The notes under the pieces: generated by a model | Seen by the model: the letters and a program-made list of their open reading frames with translations, nothing else | What the model was told of the DNA's origin: nothing | The model's database searches: none | NCBI RefSeq assembly: GCF_004339745.1 | Contig: NZ_SMGP01000004.1 | Span: 248,001-312,000 of the forward strand | DNA from: Paraburkholderia sp. BL9I2N2 | GTDB lineage: Bacteria > Pseudomonadota > Gammaproteobacteria > Burkholderiales > Burkholderiaceae | Direction of reading: 5' to 3' | Length of the DNA stretch: 64,000 nt | In this document: one piece after another, positions 44,109 to 53,035 of the stretch | How positions within the stretch are numbered: position 1 is the stretch's first letter | Layout: each line of letters opens with the position of its first letter | Program-made: the position numbers and the translations under genes

Positions 44109-46214
44109 TCAGATCGACACGCGGCCGAGCGGCCGCAATTCGACGTGCTCGCCGAGTTCCTGATACGAATACACCGCGAGCCAGCTGAGACGCGCCTCGA
44201 TCATGCGCCGCACGTAACGGCGAATATCCATCGAGGTCACGAGCGCCACGCCCTCGCGCGGCACCGCGCCGACGAAGGACTGGATCTTGTCGATCAGCAG
44301 CGCGGCTTCATCGGGCGGCAAGGCGAGAAAATTGCCGGTCGGCGTCTGTTTGATCGACTGCCGGATATGCTGCTCGACCGGCATGTCGAACAGCACCGCC
44401 GACAAGGTCCGCTCGCCGCTTGCGGCCCGATGCGCGAGAAAGCGCGAGAGATCGCCGCGTACGTACTCGGTCAGCATCAGCATGTCTTTCTCTTTCGGTC
44501 CCCACGCGATCAGACTTTCCATGATCGTGCGGACATTGCGAATCGAAATCTGTTCTTCGAGCAGACGTCGCAGCACGTCGGCGATACGCTGCGGCGGCAG
44601 CACTTTCTGCACTTCGGCGACCAGCCCCGGATAGTCACTCGCGAGCTGGTCGAGGATCCATTGCACTTCCTGAATGCCGAGAAAGAGCGGTGCGTGGCGC
44701 CGCATCAGCGCGACGCAGGCGTGTGCGATGGCCTGCTCCGCGCGCCATACGGGTGTTTTCGGCGGCACCGAGCGTTCTTCCAGCCAACGCGTCGGCGTGC
44801 CGCTCGTGTCGATCGGCGGCCCCGGCTCGCATTGCGCGACGAGCACCTCCAGCGCCTGGCTCTCTTCGCTAGTGAGCGTCACCGGTGCCGCCGAATGCGC
44901 GAGCCGGCTCGCTTCGGGCAACATCACTTTGCCGGCGGGGAGTTCAATGGTGAGTTGCGGAACGTCGTGAACGAGGATCTGGCAAGTGGACGCCGGCAAT
45001 GCGGCATACGTCCACATCGTGATGCCCGGAAACGGCAGGCCGAGTTCTTCCTGAAGCCGCGCGCGTTCGGTCTCGAACGACTTGTCGAGCGCGGGCATGG
45101 TGAGCCGCGCGACGAGATCCGGCGCGATCCGCACGCCGAGCGGGCAGGTGAACTGCGGCGCACGCGCCAGAATCGCGGGCACGTCGATCTTCGCGCCCGA
45201 GCGTTGCATGGCATGCAGCGACTCGCGTTCATGGCTGCTCTGCTGTGGCTTCCTCGTGTTCAAACGCCACGCGGTAAACGCCAGTGTGCCGGCGAGCAGC
45301 AGGAACAGTGCTGCGGGAAAACCAGGCACGGCAGCGAAACCGAGCAGCAGGATGGCCGCGAAGTACAGCGCGCGCGAACTGGAACCGAGCTGGCGGCCGA
45401 TCTCGTCGCCGAGCGAACCGGGCTTGGCTTGCCGCTCGTCGGCGACGCGCGTGATCATCACACCGGCTGCCACCGAGAGCAACAGCGATGGAATCTGCGA
45501 CACCATCGCATCGCCCACCGAGAGAATCGAAAAACGGTTTGCCGCTTCGCCCGCGCTCATGTTGTGATATGCGACGCCGACCGCAATACCCGCCACGATA
45601 TTGATCATCGTGATGATCAATCCGGCAATCGCATCGCCCTTGACGAACTTCATCGCGCCGTCCATGCCGCCATGCAACTGGCTTTCGACGGCGAGCGTCG
45701 CGCGCTTGCGGCGGGCTTCCTCGGCGGTCAGCAGATTGGCGCGCAGGTCCGCGTCGATACTCATCTGCTTGCCGGGCAGCGCGTCGAGCGTGAAGCGCGC
45801 GCCGACTTCCGCGACGCGTTCCGAACCTTTCGCGATCACGATGAACTGCACGGTCGTGATGATCACGAACACCACCAGCCCGACCACGAGATTGCCGCCC
45901 ACCACGAGTTCGCCGAAGCTCTCGATAATGTGGCCCGCCTCGGCATGCAACAGAATCGACTTGGTCGACGCGATGTTCAGCGACAAGCGGTACAGCGTCG
46001 TGAACAGCAGCAGCGACGGGAACGCGGAAAGCGACACCACGTCCGGCACGTACATCGTTACCATCAGCAGCGTCACGCTGATCGTGATGTTCACGCCGAG
46101 CAGAATGTCGATCAGCGTCGGCGGCAGCGGCAGGATCATCAGCGAAATGATCGCGACGATCAGCGCGACGATACCGATTTCACCGCCGGCAGGGAGTTTC
46201 AGCGTCTTCAGCAT
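44109..46214 (-). CDS. hrcV: Type III export-gate protein HrcV (SctV)
   Basis: 701 residues. Seven to eight N-terminal membrane helices (up to about residue 320), the FHIPEP-family signature (RVAEVGARFTLDALPGKQMSIDADLRAN region around 130-160), then the large cytoplasmic nonamer domain. ATG 46214 is preferred to the upstream TTG at 46229. HrcV receives substrates from HrcN and HpaB. It ends 10 bases before hpaP. Confidence 0.95.
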   Translation of the reverse strand: MLKTLKLPAGGEIGIVALIVAIISLMILPLPPTLIDILLGVNITISVTLLMVTMYVPDVVSLSAFPSLLLFTTLYRLSLNIASTKSILLHAEAGHIIESFGELVVGGNLVVGLVVFVIITTVQFIVIAKGSERVAEVGARFTLDALPGKQMSIDADLRANLLTAEEARRKRATLAVESQLHGGMDGAMKFVKGDAIAGLIITMINIVAGIAVGVAYHNMSAGEAANRFSILSVGDAMVSQIPSLLLSVAAGVMITRVADERQAKPGSLGDEIGRQLGSSSRALYFAAILLLGFAAVPGFPAALFLLLAGTLAFTAWRLNTRKPQQSSHERESLHAMQRSGAKIDVPAILARAPQFTCPLGVRIAPDLVARLTMPALDKSFETERARLQEELGLPFPGITMWTYAALPASTCQILVHDVPQLTIELPAGKVMLPEASRLAHSAAPVTLTSEESQALEVLVAQCEPGPPIDTSGTPTRWLEERSVPPKTPVWRAEQAIAHACVALMRRHAPLFLGIQEVQWILDQLASDYPGLVAEVQKVLPPQRIADVLRRLLEEQISIRNVRTIMESLIAWGPKEKDMLMLTEYVRGDLSRFLAHRAASGERTLSAVLFDMPVEQHIRQSIKQTPTGNFLALPPDEAALLIDKIQSFVGAVPREGVALVTSMDIRRYVRRMIEARLSWLAVYSYQELGEHVELRPLGRVSI

Positions 46215-46225
46215 GGTGGGTCTCG

Positions 46226-47341
46226 TCAATGGAGGGCGGGCGGCGGAGTCGTGGTGTGGGGCGAAGTGCCGTCGTCGGGTGCGAGTGCGCCCTCGTTGCG
46301 CCGCGCGCCGATCGATTCGACCCAGCGCAGAATGGCCGCGACCGTCTCGAACAGTTCTTCGGGAATCGGCTCGTCGAGACCGACCTTGTACAGCGCGCGC
46401 GCCACCGGCGGGTTGCCGATGATCGGCACGCCCGCATCGCGCGCCGCGCGCCGCAGCGCGGCGGCGCTCTCGTCCATGCCTTTGGCGATCACGCGCGGCA
46501 GCGGGTGTTCCTCGGGGGCGTAGCGCACCGCGACCGAATAGTGCGTGGGATTCACCACCATCATGTTGGCCATGCCCACTTTCGACTGCGGCGGCGCATT
46601 CAGCATTTCGCGCGCGAGCCGCCGCCGTTCACCCTTGATGCGCGGATCGCCTTCCTGATTCTTGTGTTCGCGTTTGACCTCGTCCTTGGACATCTTCATC
46701 TTCTTGAGGAACATGAAACTCTGCAGCTTGACGTCGGCGGCGCCGACCAGCACGAACACAGCCGCGGCCACCATGAAGACCTTGAGCAGCAGATCCCAGA
46801 ACATGCGCACCAGTTCCGGCAGCGGCTGATAGAGCGAACCGACGATCAGCGGAAACAGCCACTTGATGGTCTGCCACATTACGCAGAACACGATCACCGC
46901 CTTGACGATCATCTTCGCGCACTCGATCAGCGTGCGAACCGAGAAAATCCGCTTGAGGCCCGCCATCGGGCTGACGGCTTTCGGGTCCGGCGTTACCGGC
47001 TTGGTGGCGATCTGCATGCCGACCTGGCCGATCGAGCCGGCAATCGCGGCGAGCGCCGCGATGCATACGCACGGCACGATCGCCGACAGCGCGAGGCCGC
47101 CGATCTTGTACAACTGCGTCTGCATATTGGTGAGCGAATGATCGCCGTTGACGAAGCCGGTGGCGATCGTCACCGCCTCGCGCATGGCGTCGCTGAAGTG
47201 GCTCGCGCCCGCCATCAGCAGCAGCACCACCGCCGACATCGAGATCGAATCGGTCAAATCGCTGCTGCGGGACACCTGGCCTTCCTTGCGCGCGTCCCGC
47301 AGCTTTTTCTGTGTTGGCTCTTCGGTCTTTTCGTCGCTCAT
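46226..47341 (-). CDS. hrcU: Type III secretion autoprotease/switch HrcU (SctU)
   Basis: 371 residues. Four membrane helices, then the cytoplasmic domain with the autocleavage motif NPTH (codons 46541-46552 on the complement) in VVNPTHYSVAVRY. SDEKTEEPTQKKLRDARKEGQV at the N-terminus is the family signature, cited as residues 2-23. First gene of the leftward operon, behind a PIP promoter. The longer reading up to 47485 would cover that promoter and is rejected. Confidence 0.95.
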   Translation of the reverse strand: MSDEKTEEPTQKKLRDARKEGQVSRSSDLTDSISMSAVVLLLMAGASHFSDAMREAVTIATGFVNGDHSLTNMQTQLYKIGGLALSAIVPCVCIAALAAIAGSIGQVGMQIATKPVTPDPKAVSPMAGLKRIFSVRTLIECAKMIVKAVIVFCVMWQTIKWLFPLIVGSLYQPLPELVRMFWDLLLKVFMVAAAVFVLVGAADVKLQSFMFLKKMKMSKDEVKREHKNQEGDPRIKGERRRLAREMLNAPPQSKVGMANMMVVNPTHYSVAVRYAPEEHPLPRVIAKGMDESAAALRRAARDAGVPIIGNPPVARALYKVGLDEPIPEELFETVAAILRWVESIGARRNEGALAPDDGTSPHTTTPPPALH

Positions 47342-47389
47342 GTCGGCTCGGTCGCGATGTGAGGAGGGCAGCGCCTCATAGTCCGCCTG

Positions 47390-47451
47390 ACGATAGCGCC
47401 CGCACCCGCCTCGCGTGCCGGGCGAGGCGAAGCGGGCGCCCGCATTACGAA
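47390..47451 (-). promoter_or_regulatory. PIP box and -10 element for the hrcU operon
   Basis: Minus strand TTCGT-N15-TTCGC (complement of 47427-47451), 31-bp gap, then TATCGT (complement of 47390-47395), fitting YANNNT; the hrcU start is 49 bases on. One half-site deviates only at its last base (T), allowed by TTCGB. Confidence 0.88.
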
Positions 47452-47542
47452 GCGCTTTGATTCGCCGCCGGCACGCAATCCGCACCGGGATCGCGCCGTT
47501 GACGCGCGAGCATGGACAGCGCTGTTAGGCAACCGGCACGGC

Positions 47543-47604
47543 TTCGCATCCGTTGCGGCCACTTCGCATTCGACGGCTTGCCGCCGCGCGGCGGTTGCTA
47601 TGTT
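47543..47604 (+). promoter_or_regulatory. PIP box and -10 element for the hrpB1 operon
   Basis: TTCGC-N15-TTCGC (47543-47567, perfect consensus), 31-bp gap, then TATGTT (47599-47604), matching YANNNT. It is back-to-back with the hrcU PIP promoter in a 333-base intergenic region, so one activator could fire both secretion operons. Confidence 0.92.
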
Positions 47605-47674
47605 TGCGTCATCCTTCCCGACCGGCTGCGAACGGCACGGTCGACCTCAACGCTTCTGTCAGGAGCCCATCGCC

Positions 47675-48274
47675 ATGACCGTCAGCACGCCGGATTACCT
47701 GAATTGCAGCCCCGATGTCGTCGGCGGCCTGATCGAAACCGTCTCGACCGCGTTGCTCAGCAACTTCCCGAAGGTGTCGGCCGACCCGTACGACATCGAG
47801 CTCGTGCTCGACGCGCTGCGCGTGCTGCGGCCGCGCGTCGCCGAAATCGATACGCTCGACGGCATCCTGCACATGGTGCGCGGCCATTGGGACGACGCGA
47901 TTCACGTGCTGCGCCAGGTCGGCGAAAACGCACCGCGCTTCGGCTATGCGAAGGCGCTGCTCGCGTTTTGTCTGTCCGCGAAAGGCGACCCTGACTGGAA
48001 ACAGTGCGCCGCCGAAGCCATGGAAAACAATCCGACGCGCGACACTCAATCGCTGGTGCGCGCGCTCGAAGCTCGCGAAGACCTGCTCAACGCGATGAAG
48101 GTCAAGCGCGCGGGCGGCCAGTTCGTCACGCCGAAGTCGTGCGAGGCGCTGGCTGAATTCGACGCGGAAACCGCCGAGGGTGCGCAGTCCGCCGAACCCG
48201 CGACCGCAGCGGCGCCCGCACCGGCCGCGGCCGCGCCGGTCGATTATGCGCACCAGTCGTTCCTGCGCGCCTGA
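47675..48274 (+). CDS. hrpB1: HrpB1/HrpK-type type III secretion apparatus protein
   Basis: 199 residues, TPR-like helical protein of the Xanthomonas HrpB1/Ralstonia HrpK family (IDTLDGILHMVRGHWDDAIHVLRQV; FGYAKALLAFCLSAKGDPDWK), with an Ala/Pro-rich tail. It is the first gene of the hrpB operon, 70 bases downstream of the PIP -10 box, with AGGAGCCC before the ATG at 47675. In Xanthomonas, HrpB1 is periplasmic and needed for secretion. Confidence 0.92.
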   Translation: MTVSTPDYLNCSPDVVGGLIETVSTALLSNFPKVSADPYDIELVLDALRVLRPRVAEIDTLDGILHMVRGHWDDAIHVLRQVGENAPRFGYAKALLAFCLSAKGDPDWKQCAAEAMENNPTRDTQSLVRALEAREDLLNAMKVKRAGGQFVTPKSCEALAEFDAETAEGAQSAEPATAAAPAPAAAAPVDYAHQSFLRA

Positions 48275-48288
48275 CCACGGAGCCGCCC

Positions 48289-48687
48289 ATGACCGTCAAT
48301 GCCACCACGACCGCCTTGCAGGCGTCGCTCGAGCAGATGTCGCAAAGCGCGGGCGCCGCGCCGGCCGCGCAAACCACGCCTGAACTGGCGGACAAGTTTC
48401 AGTCGCTGATGCAGAAAGGACAGATGAGCGCGCCCGCCACGCCGCAGCAGGACGGCACGGCGGTTGCCTCGAAACTGGTGGCGGCGCAGGACGCCGAGTT
48501 GCAGCACACCGTCAACGACGCGCTGCAACTCGCGCAGCAGGCGCCGACCATGTCGATGAACGAGATGAGCGCGGGCACCATCCGCATGACGCTCGAACTC
48601 GCCAGCACGCAGCTCGATCTGGAAGCGAAAATGGGCGTGGTGGATTCGTCGAAGTCGGCGATCGAAACGCTGATGAAAAACCAGTAA
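48289..48687 (+). CDS. hrpB2: HrpB2 inner-rod protein (SctI)
   Basis: 132 residues, Gln/Ala/Met-rich helical. The C-terminal MTLELASTQLDLEAKMGVVDSSKSAIETLM region (cited as ~100-129) matches inner-rod SctI proteins, which are early export substrates. GGAGCCGCCC upstream. Order HrpB1-HrpB2-HrcJ matches Xanthomonas exactly. Confidence 0.9.
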   Translation: MTVNATTTALQASLEQMSQSAGAAPAAQTTPELADKFQSLMQKGQMSAPATPQQDGTAVASKLVAAQDAELQHTVNDALQLAQQAPTMSMNEMSAGTIRMTLELASTQLDLEAKMGVVDSSKSAIETLMKNQ

Positions 48688-48721
48688 CCCGTCATTCAAC
48701 TTCGTCACGGACGCCGTCACC

Positions 48722-49588
48722 ATGTTCGACCGATTGCCCGCTGTGCAGCCCGCCGTGCCGCCTGTCGCGCGACCGGCCCGCCGAGCCGCGCCGCTGCTCT
48801 GCGTGCTGGCGCTGTGCGTCATGCTCGGCGGCTGCAAGAAGGAGCTGTACGGCAATCTCTCCGAGCAGGATGTCAACGAGATGGTGGTCGCGCTGCTGGA
48901 ACGCGGCGTGGATGCGTCCAAGGACACGTCGGACGCGGGCAAGACATGGTCGCTCGATGTCGACGACGCGCAGATGGTGCGCGCCATGGAAGTGCTGCGC
49001 GCGCGCGGTCTGCCGCACAGCAAGTTCGACGACCTCGGCGGCCTGTTCAAGAAGGACGGCCTCGTCTCGACGCCGACCGAGGAGCGCGTGCGCTTCATCT
49101 ATGGGACCTCGCAGGAGTTGTCGTCGACGCTCTCGAAAATCGACGGCGTGCTGGTTGCGCGCGTGCAGATCGTGCTGCCGAATAACGATCCGCTTGCGCA
49201 GACCATCAAGCCGTCGTCGGCGGCGGTGTTCATCAAGTACCGGCGCGACTCCGATATCGGCGCGCTGGTGCCGCAGATCAAGACGCTGGTCATGCACAGC
49301 GTCGAAGGGCTCACCTACGATCAGGTCAGCGTGACCGCGGTCGCGGCGGATCCTGTCGAATACTCGCAACTGCCGCAAAGCAACAGCATGCCGGCGTGGT
49401 GGTTCGGCGTGCTGGCCGGGGTGATCGTGCTGGCCGCGACCGGGCTGCTGGTGCTCGCGCGCCGTGGCGTGATCGCCGGACGGCCCAGGAGCGGCGATGC
49501 CGCCGGCAACGCGGATGCCGCGGCCGGCGCGAGCGGGCGCTTCGCCGGATTGCTGGCGCGCTTGCGGCGTCTGCGTCCCGCGAACTGA
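48722..49588 (+). CDS. hrcJ: Type III secretion inner-ring lipoprotein HrcJ (SctJ)
   Basis: 288 residues. Signal peptide II with lipobox LGGC (about residues 36-39), a YscJ/MxiJ domain (KELYGNLSEQDVNEMVVALL; SMPAWWFGV), and a C-terminal membrane helix (VLAGVIVLAATGLLVLARR). Forms the inner MS-ring with HrcD. Confidence 0.94.
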   Translation: MFDRLPAVQPAVPPVARPARRAAPLLCVLALCVMLGGCKKELYGNLSEQDVNEMVVALLERGVDASKDTSDAGKTWSLDVDDAQMVRAMEVLRARGLPHSKFDDLGGLFKKDGLVSTPTEERVRFIYGTSQELSSTLSKIDGVLVARVQIVLPNNDPLAQTIKPSSAAVFIKYRRDSDIGALVPQIKTLVMHSVEGLTYDQVSVTAVAADPVEYSQLPQSNSMPAWWFGVLAGVIVLAATGLLVLARRGVIAGRPRSGDAAGNADAAAGASGRFAGLLARLRRLRPAN

Positions 49589-49606
49589 TCCGCCGACGCG
49601 GCTACG

Positions 49607-50383
49607 ATGAACGCGCCGACCGATCTACCCTTCATGCGCGTGGCCGCGGCGCTCGATGCGTATCGCCGCAATCTCGCGAGCGCTGCCCGCTGGGCCGATC
49701 CCTCATGGAGCGCCGCGTTGCTCGGCGCGGATGCCGTGCAACTCGAAAGCTGGCGCATGGCGCTCGAACGCGCGAACAGCGCGGCGGTGGAGAGCTGTTC
49801 ACACGCGCTCGCCGATGCCGCCGCTGTCAAGCTGCCAGCCTTCGCGTCCCTCACGTATAGCGCGCTCAAACCGAGGCCGTCCGGCGCGGCACAGCCGAAC
49901 GCCGTGCTGCTCGACGTGCTGCCGGTGCGTCACGCGCTGCAGGTGCTGCGCATGCGCGCCCTGTCGTTCCGCCGTGCCGAAGCGCGGCGTCTGATCGACA
50001 AGCGCACCCGTTCGCAGCTTTCCGAGTGGACCGGTGTCGGCGTCGACCGTCTCACCCAGGACGCGCATCTTGCCGATGCCCCCGATATTGCGCGCCTCGC
50101 CGCGCGCGCCGCGATGCCGCCGCTGACCGCGCTGGATGCCGGCACCCTCGCCGTCGAAGGCTGCGCGTTGCTGCTGCGCGACCTGGGCCATGTGAACGGT
50201 GCGAACGGCGCCGGCGACAGTGCGCGCGTGCCGTTTCCGCTGCTGCGTCTCGCCTTGCCGCGCGTGCTGCCGACACCGGCGTGGCTCGCGTCCGTTCCCG
50301 ATTCGATCGACGCGGCCGGCTCGGCGCGCCTGTTCGCGCGGCTGTCCGATCTGCTACCGGAGTTTGCATGGCTATTTGGTTGA
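49607..50383 (+). CDS. hrpB4: HrpB4 type III secretion protein (SctK-like sorting platform)
   Basis: 258 residues, Ala/Leu-rich helical protein without recognised domains. It fills the hrpB4 position between hrcJ and hrpB5; SctK proteins in this position bridge HrcQ and HrcD. Its 3' end overlaps hrpB5 by 16 bases. Assignment rests mainly on synteny. Confidence 0.8.
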   Translation: MNAPTDLPFMRVAAALDAYRRNLASAARWADPSWSAALLGADAVQLESWRMALERANSAAVESCSHALADAAAVKLPAFASLTYSALKPRPSGAAQPNAVLLDVLPVRHALQVLRMRALSFRRAEARRLIDKRTRSQLSEWTGVGVDRLTQDAHLADAPDIARLAARAAMPPLTALDAGTLAVEGCALLLRDLGHVNGANGAGDSARVPFPLLRLALPRVLPTPAWLASVPDSIDAAGSARLFARLSDLLPEFAWLFG

Positions 50384-51162
50384 AGCGCGCGCGCTCCGCT
50401 TTCGGCGAAAGCGACGCGCACGGCTGGTCCGCGCGCGTCGGCGTGGTCAGCGATGTGATTCCGCGCGCGACCTTCGGCGAACTGCTGTCGATCGACGAAG
50501 CCTACGCCGCGCTCGCCATCGAGCGCGAGGCCCTGCTTGCCGACGCGCGCGACGCAGCGGCGCGCATCGTCGATGCGGGTCATGCTCAGGCCGCGGAGAT
50601 CGCCGCCCAGGCGCAGCGCGACTACGACACGGCCAGCGAGCAGGGCTATCGCGACGGTTGCGACCGTGCGCTCGCCGACTGGATGGAGCGTCTCGCCGAT
50701 GTCGCCGACGCGCAGAACCAGTTGCAGATGCGCATGCGCGAGCGGCTCGCGCAGATCGTGGCGTCGGCGGTCGAGCAGATCGTGCGCGTCGAGCGTCACG
50801 AGGCGCTGTTCGAGCGGGCGCTCGCCACCGTCGACCGGATCGTGGAAGGCGCGACTTATCTGCGCGTGGCCGTTCATCCCGACGACTACGCCGAAGCCAA
50901 GGCCACCTTCGACCGGCTCGCCTCGCGCTGGCGCGATCTTGGCCAGCCGATCCCGCTTTCCGTGATCGCCGACAAGCGGCTCGATCCGGGCAGTTGCGTG
51001 TGCGAGTCCGACTTCGGCACGGTGGATGCGAGTCTCGACACGCAATTGCGCGCCATGCGCAGCGCGGTGTCGCGCGCGTTGAAGCGGTCCGTGGAAGAGG
51101 CCGATGCCGGCGGCGAGGAGCCCGTCACGCCCGCGGCGCCAGACGGCGAGGAAGCCGCATGA
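50368..51162 (+). CDS. hrpB5: HrpB5 ATPase-associated stator (SctL)
   Basis: 264 residues. FliH/SctL pattern: long coiled-coil-like helices (EREALLADARDAAARIVDAGHAQAAEIAAQAQRDYDTA, cited as residues 51-88) and the C-terminal ADKRLDPGSCVCESDFGTVDASLDTQL domain (residues ~202-228). It regulates the HrcN ATPase. Start ATG 50368 overlaps hrpB4; stop overlaps hrcN (ATGA). Confidence 0.9.
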   Translation: MAIWLKRARSAFGESDAHGWSARVGVVSDVIPRATFGELLSIDEAYAALAIEREALLADARDAAARIVDAGHAQAAEIAAQAQRDYDTASEQGYRDGCDRALADWMERLADVADAQNQLQMRMRERLAQIVASAVEQIVRVERHEALFERALATVDRIVEGATYLRVAVHPDDYAEAKATFDRLASRWRDLGQPIPLSVIADKRLDPGSCVCESDFGTVDASLDTQLRAMRSAVSRALKRSVEEADAGGEEPVTPAAPDGEEAA

Positions 51163-52508
51163 GCACGCCGTGGCTGACCCGCACGGTCGATTTCGACCGT
51201 CTCACCGACGAGATCGAGCGCGAAATCCTGGCCGTGCCGGGGGTGGCGCGGACCGGCAAAGTGCTGGAAGTGATCGGCACGCTGATCAAGGTGGCCGGGC
51301 TCGATCTGTCGCTCGGCGAGCTTTGCGAACTGCGCGCGCCGAACGGCACGCTGCTGCAACACGCCGAGGTGATCGGCTTTACGCGCGACGTCGCGTTGCT
51401 CTCGCCGTTCTCGCGCCTCGAAAACATTTCGCGTTCGACGCAGGTGATCGGGCTCGGACGTTCGCTCGCCGTGAAAGTGGGCGACATGTTGCTCGGCCGC
51501 GTGATCGACAGCCTGGGCGAACCGGTCGACGGCGGGCCGCCGATTCATTCCGACACCTTGCGGCCGATCTTCGCCGCGCCGCCCGACCCGATGAGCCGCC
51601 GCATGATCGATGCGCCATTGCCGACCGGCGTGCGCGTGGTCGACTCGATGATGACGCTCGCCGAAGGCCAGCGTATGGGCATTTTCGCACCGGCCGGCGT
51701 CGGCAAGAGCACCTTGCTCGGCATGTTCGCGCGTGGCGCGTCGTGCGACGTCAACGTGATCGCGCTGATCGGCGAACGCGGCCGCGAAGTGCGCGAATTC
51801 GTCGAGCTGATTCTCGGACCTGAAGGCATGGCGCGCTCGGTGGTGGTGTGCGCGACTTCGGATCGTTCGTCGATGGAGCGCGCCAAGGCAGCCTACGTCG
51901 CCACGGCAATCGCCGAATATTTTCGCGACCGTGGCCAGCGCGTGCTGCTGATGATGGACTCGCTCACGCGCTTTGCGCGCGCCGGCCGCGAGATTGGCCT
52001 CGCCGCCGGCGAGCCGCCGGCGCGGCGCGGCTTTCCGCCGTCCATCTTCGCCGAATTGCCGCGCCTGCTCGAACGCGCGGGCATGGGCGAAACGGGTTCG
52101 ATCACCGCGCTCTATACCGTGCTCGCCGAAGACGACAGCGGCAGCGATCCGATCGCGGAAGAAGTGCGCGGGATTCTCGACGGCCACATGATCCTGTCGC
52201 GCGAAATCGCGGCGAAGAACCAGTATCCGGCGATCGACGTGCTCGGCAGTCTGTCGCGCGTGATGCCGCAAGTCGTGCCGGACGGCTACGTGCAGGCAGC
52301 CGCGCGGATTCGCGAATTGATGGCGAAGCATCGCGAAGTCGAGATGCTGCTGCAGATCGGCGAATATCAGCCCGGCACCAACGCGCTCGCCGACGAGGCG
52401 ATCGCCAAGGCCGACGCGATCAAGGCGTTCCTTTCGCAGCGCACCGGCGACTATGCCGCGCCGAACGACACCGAGGCGCAACTCTACGACCTGAGCGGGC
52501 TCGGCTGA
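51159..52508 (+). CDS. hrcN: Type III secretion ATPase HrcN (SctN)
   Basis: 449 residues. F1-ATPase-like: Walker A in FAPAGVGKSTLLGM (about residue 180), Walker B LLMMDSLTRFA, GERGREVREF, and the PSIFAELPRLLERAGMGETGSITALYTVL segment that marks flagellar/type III ATPases (cited as region ~285-320). Hexameric enzyme at the base of the export gate that unfolds and strips chaperones. The ATG at 51159 overlaps the hrpB5 stop. Confidence 0.96.
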   Translation: MSTPWLTRTVDFDRLTDEIEREILAVPGVARTGKVLEVIGTLIKVAGLDLSLGELCELRAPNGTLLQHAEVIGFTRDVALLSPFSRLENISRSTQVIGLGRSLAVKVGDMLLGRVIDSLGEPVDGGPPIHSDTLRPIFAAPPDPMSRRMIDAPLPTGVRVVDSMMTLAEGQRMGIFAPAGVGKSTLLGMFARGASCDVNVIALIGERGREVREFVELILGPEGMARSVVVCATSDRSSMERAKAAYVATAIAEYFRDRGQRVLLMMDSLTRFARAGREIGLAAGEPPARRGFPPSIFAELPRLLERAGMGETGSITALYTVLAEDDSGSDPIAEEVRGILDGHMILSREIAAKNQYPAIDVLGSLSRVMPQVVPDGYVQAAARIRELMAKHREVEMLLQIGEYQPGTNALADEAIAKADAIKAFLSQRTGDYAAPNDTEAQLYDLSGLG

Positions 52509-53035
52509 TGAGCGCGGGATCGAAGGGCCTGCAGCAACGGCGCATCGTCGCGCTGGAGCGATCCTGCACGCGGCGGCGCCGTCTCGACGAGACCTTGCGC
52601 GTCACGCTCACGGCGCAGCGCGGCGCGCATGCGCCGCTCGAAGCCGCACGCGATGCGAAGGCGGCACAAGTCGCGCACGAAGCGGGCGTGCTGCAGTTCT
52701 ACCAGCATCGAGTGGACGGCATGATGACGGGCACGGAAGCCTTCTCGCTCGACGACCTGAACAACTGCAGGTTGTATATCGGCGTGGTGAACGACCGGCT
52801 GCGCGTGTTCGAAACAGAACTCGCGCACGCCGAAGCCGCGGTGCAAGCGAACCTCGCCGCGATCGCGCAGACCCAGCGCGAGATCGCGTTGAATCAAGGC
52901 CGCATCGATCTATGCGGCGAGCGGATTCGCGACATCCGGCGGGTTCAGGAGAACGCCGCCAGCGACGCGAGCGACGAAGAGGCCGAGGAAACCGCGCTGG
53001 CGCGGCGCTTCCAGGCGCGCGGGGCACACGCATGA
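52508..53035 (+). CDS. hrpB7: HrpB7 central-stalk protein (SctO)
   Basis: 175 residues, long basic coiled coil (FliJ/YscO type) following the ATPase gene with a TGATG overlap. SctO sits in the ATPase ring and contacts HrcV. Sequence conservation across this family is low; position is decisive. Confidence 0.85.
   Translation: MSAGSKGLQQRRIVALERSCTRRRRLDETLRVTLTAQRGAHAPLEAARDAKAAQVAHEAGVLQFYQHRVDGMMTGTEAFSLDDLNNCRLYIGVVNDRLRVFETELAHAEAAVQANLAAIAQTQREIALNQGRIDLCGERIRDIRRVQENAASDASDEEAEETALARRFQARGAHA

Noticed and set aside
46215..46229. TTG start for HrcV at 46229
   Set aside because: ATG 46214 is the first conserved residue and gives the normal length; the TTG adds five non-conserved residues.
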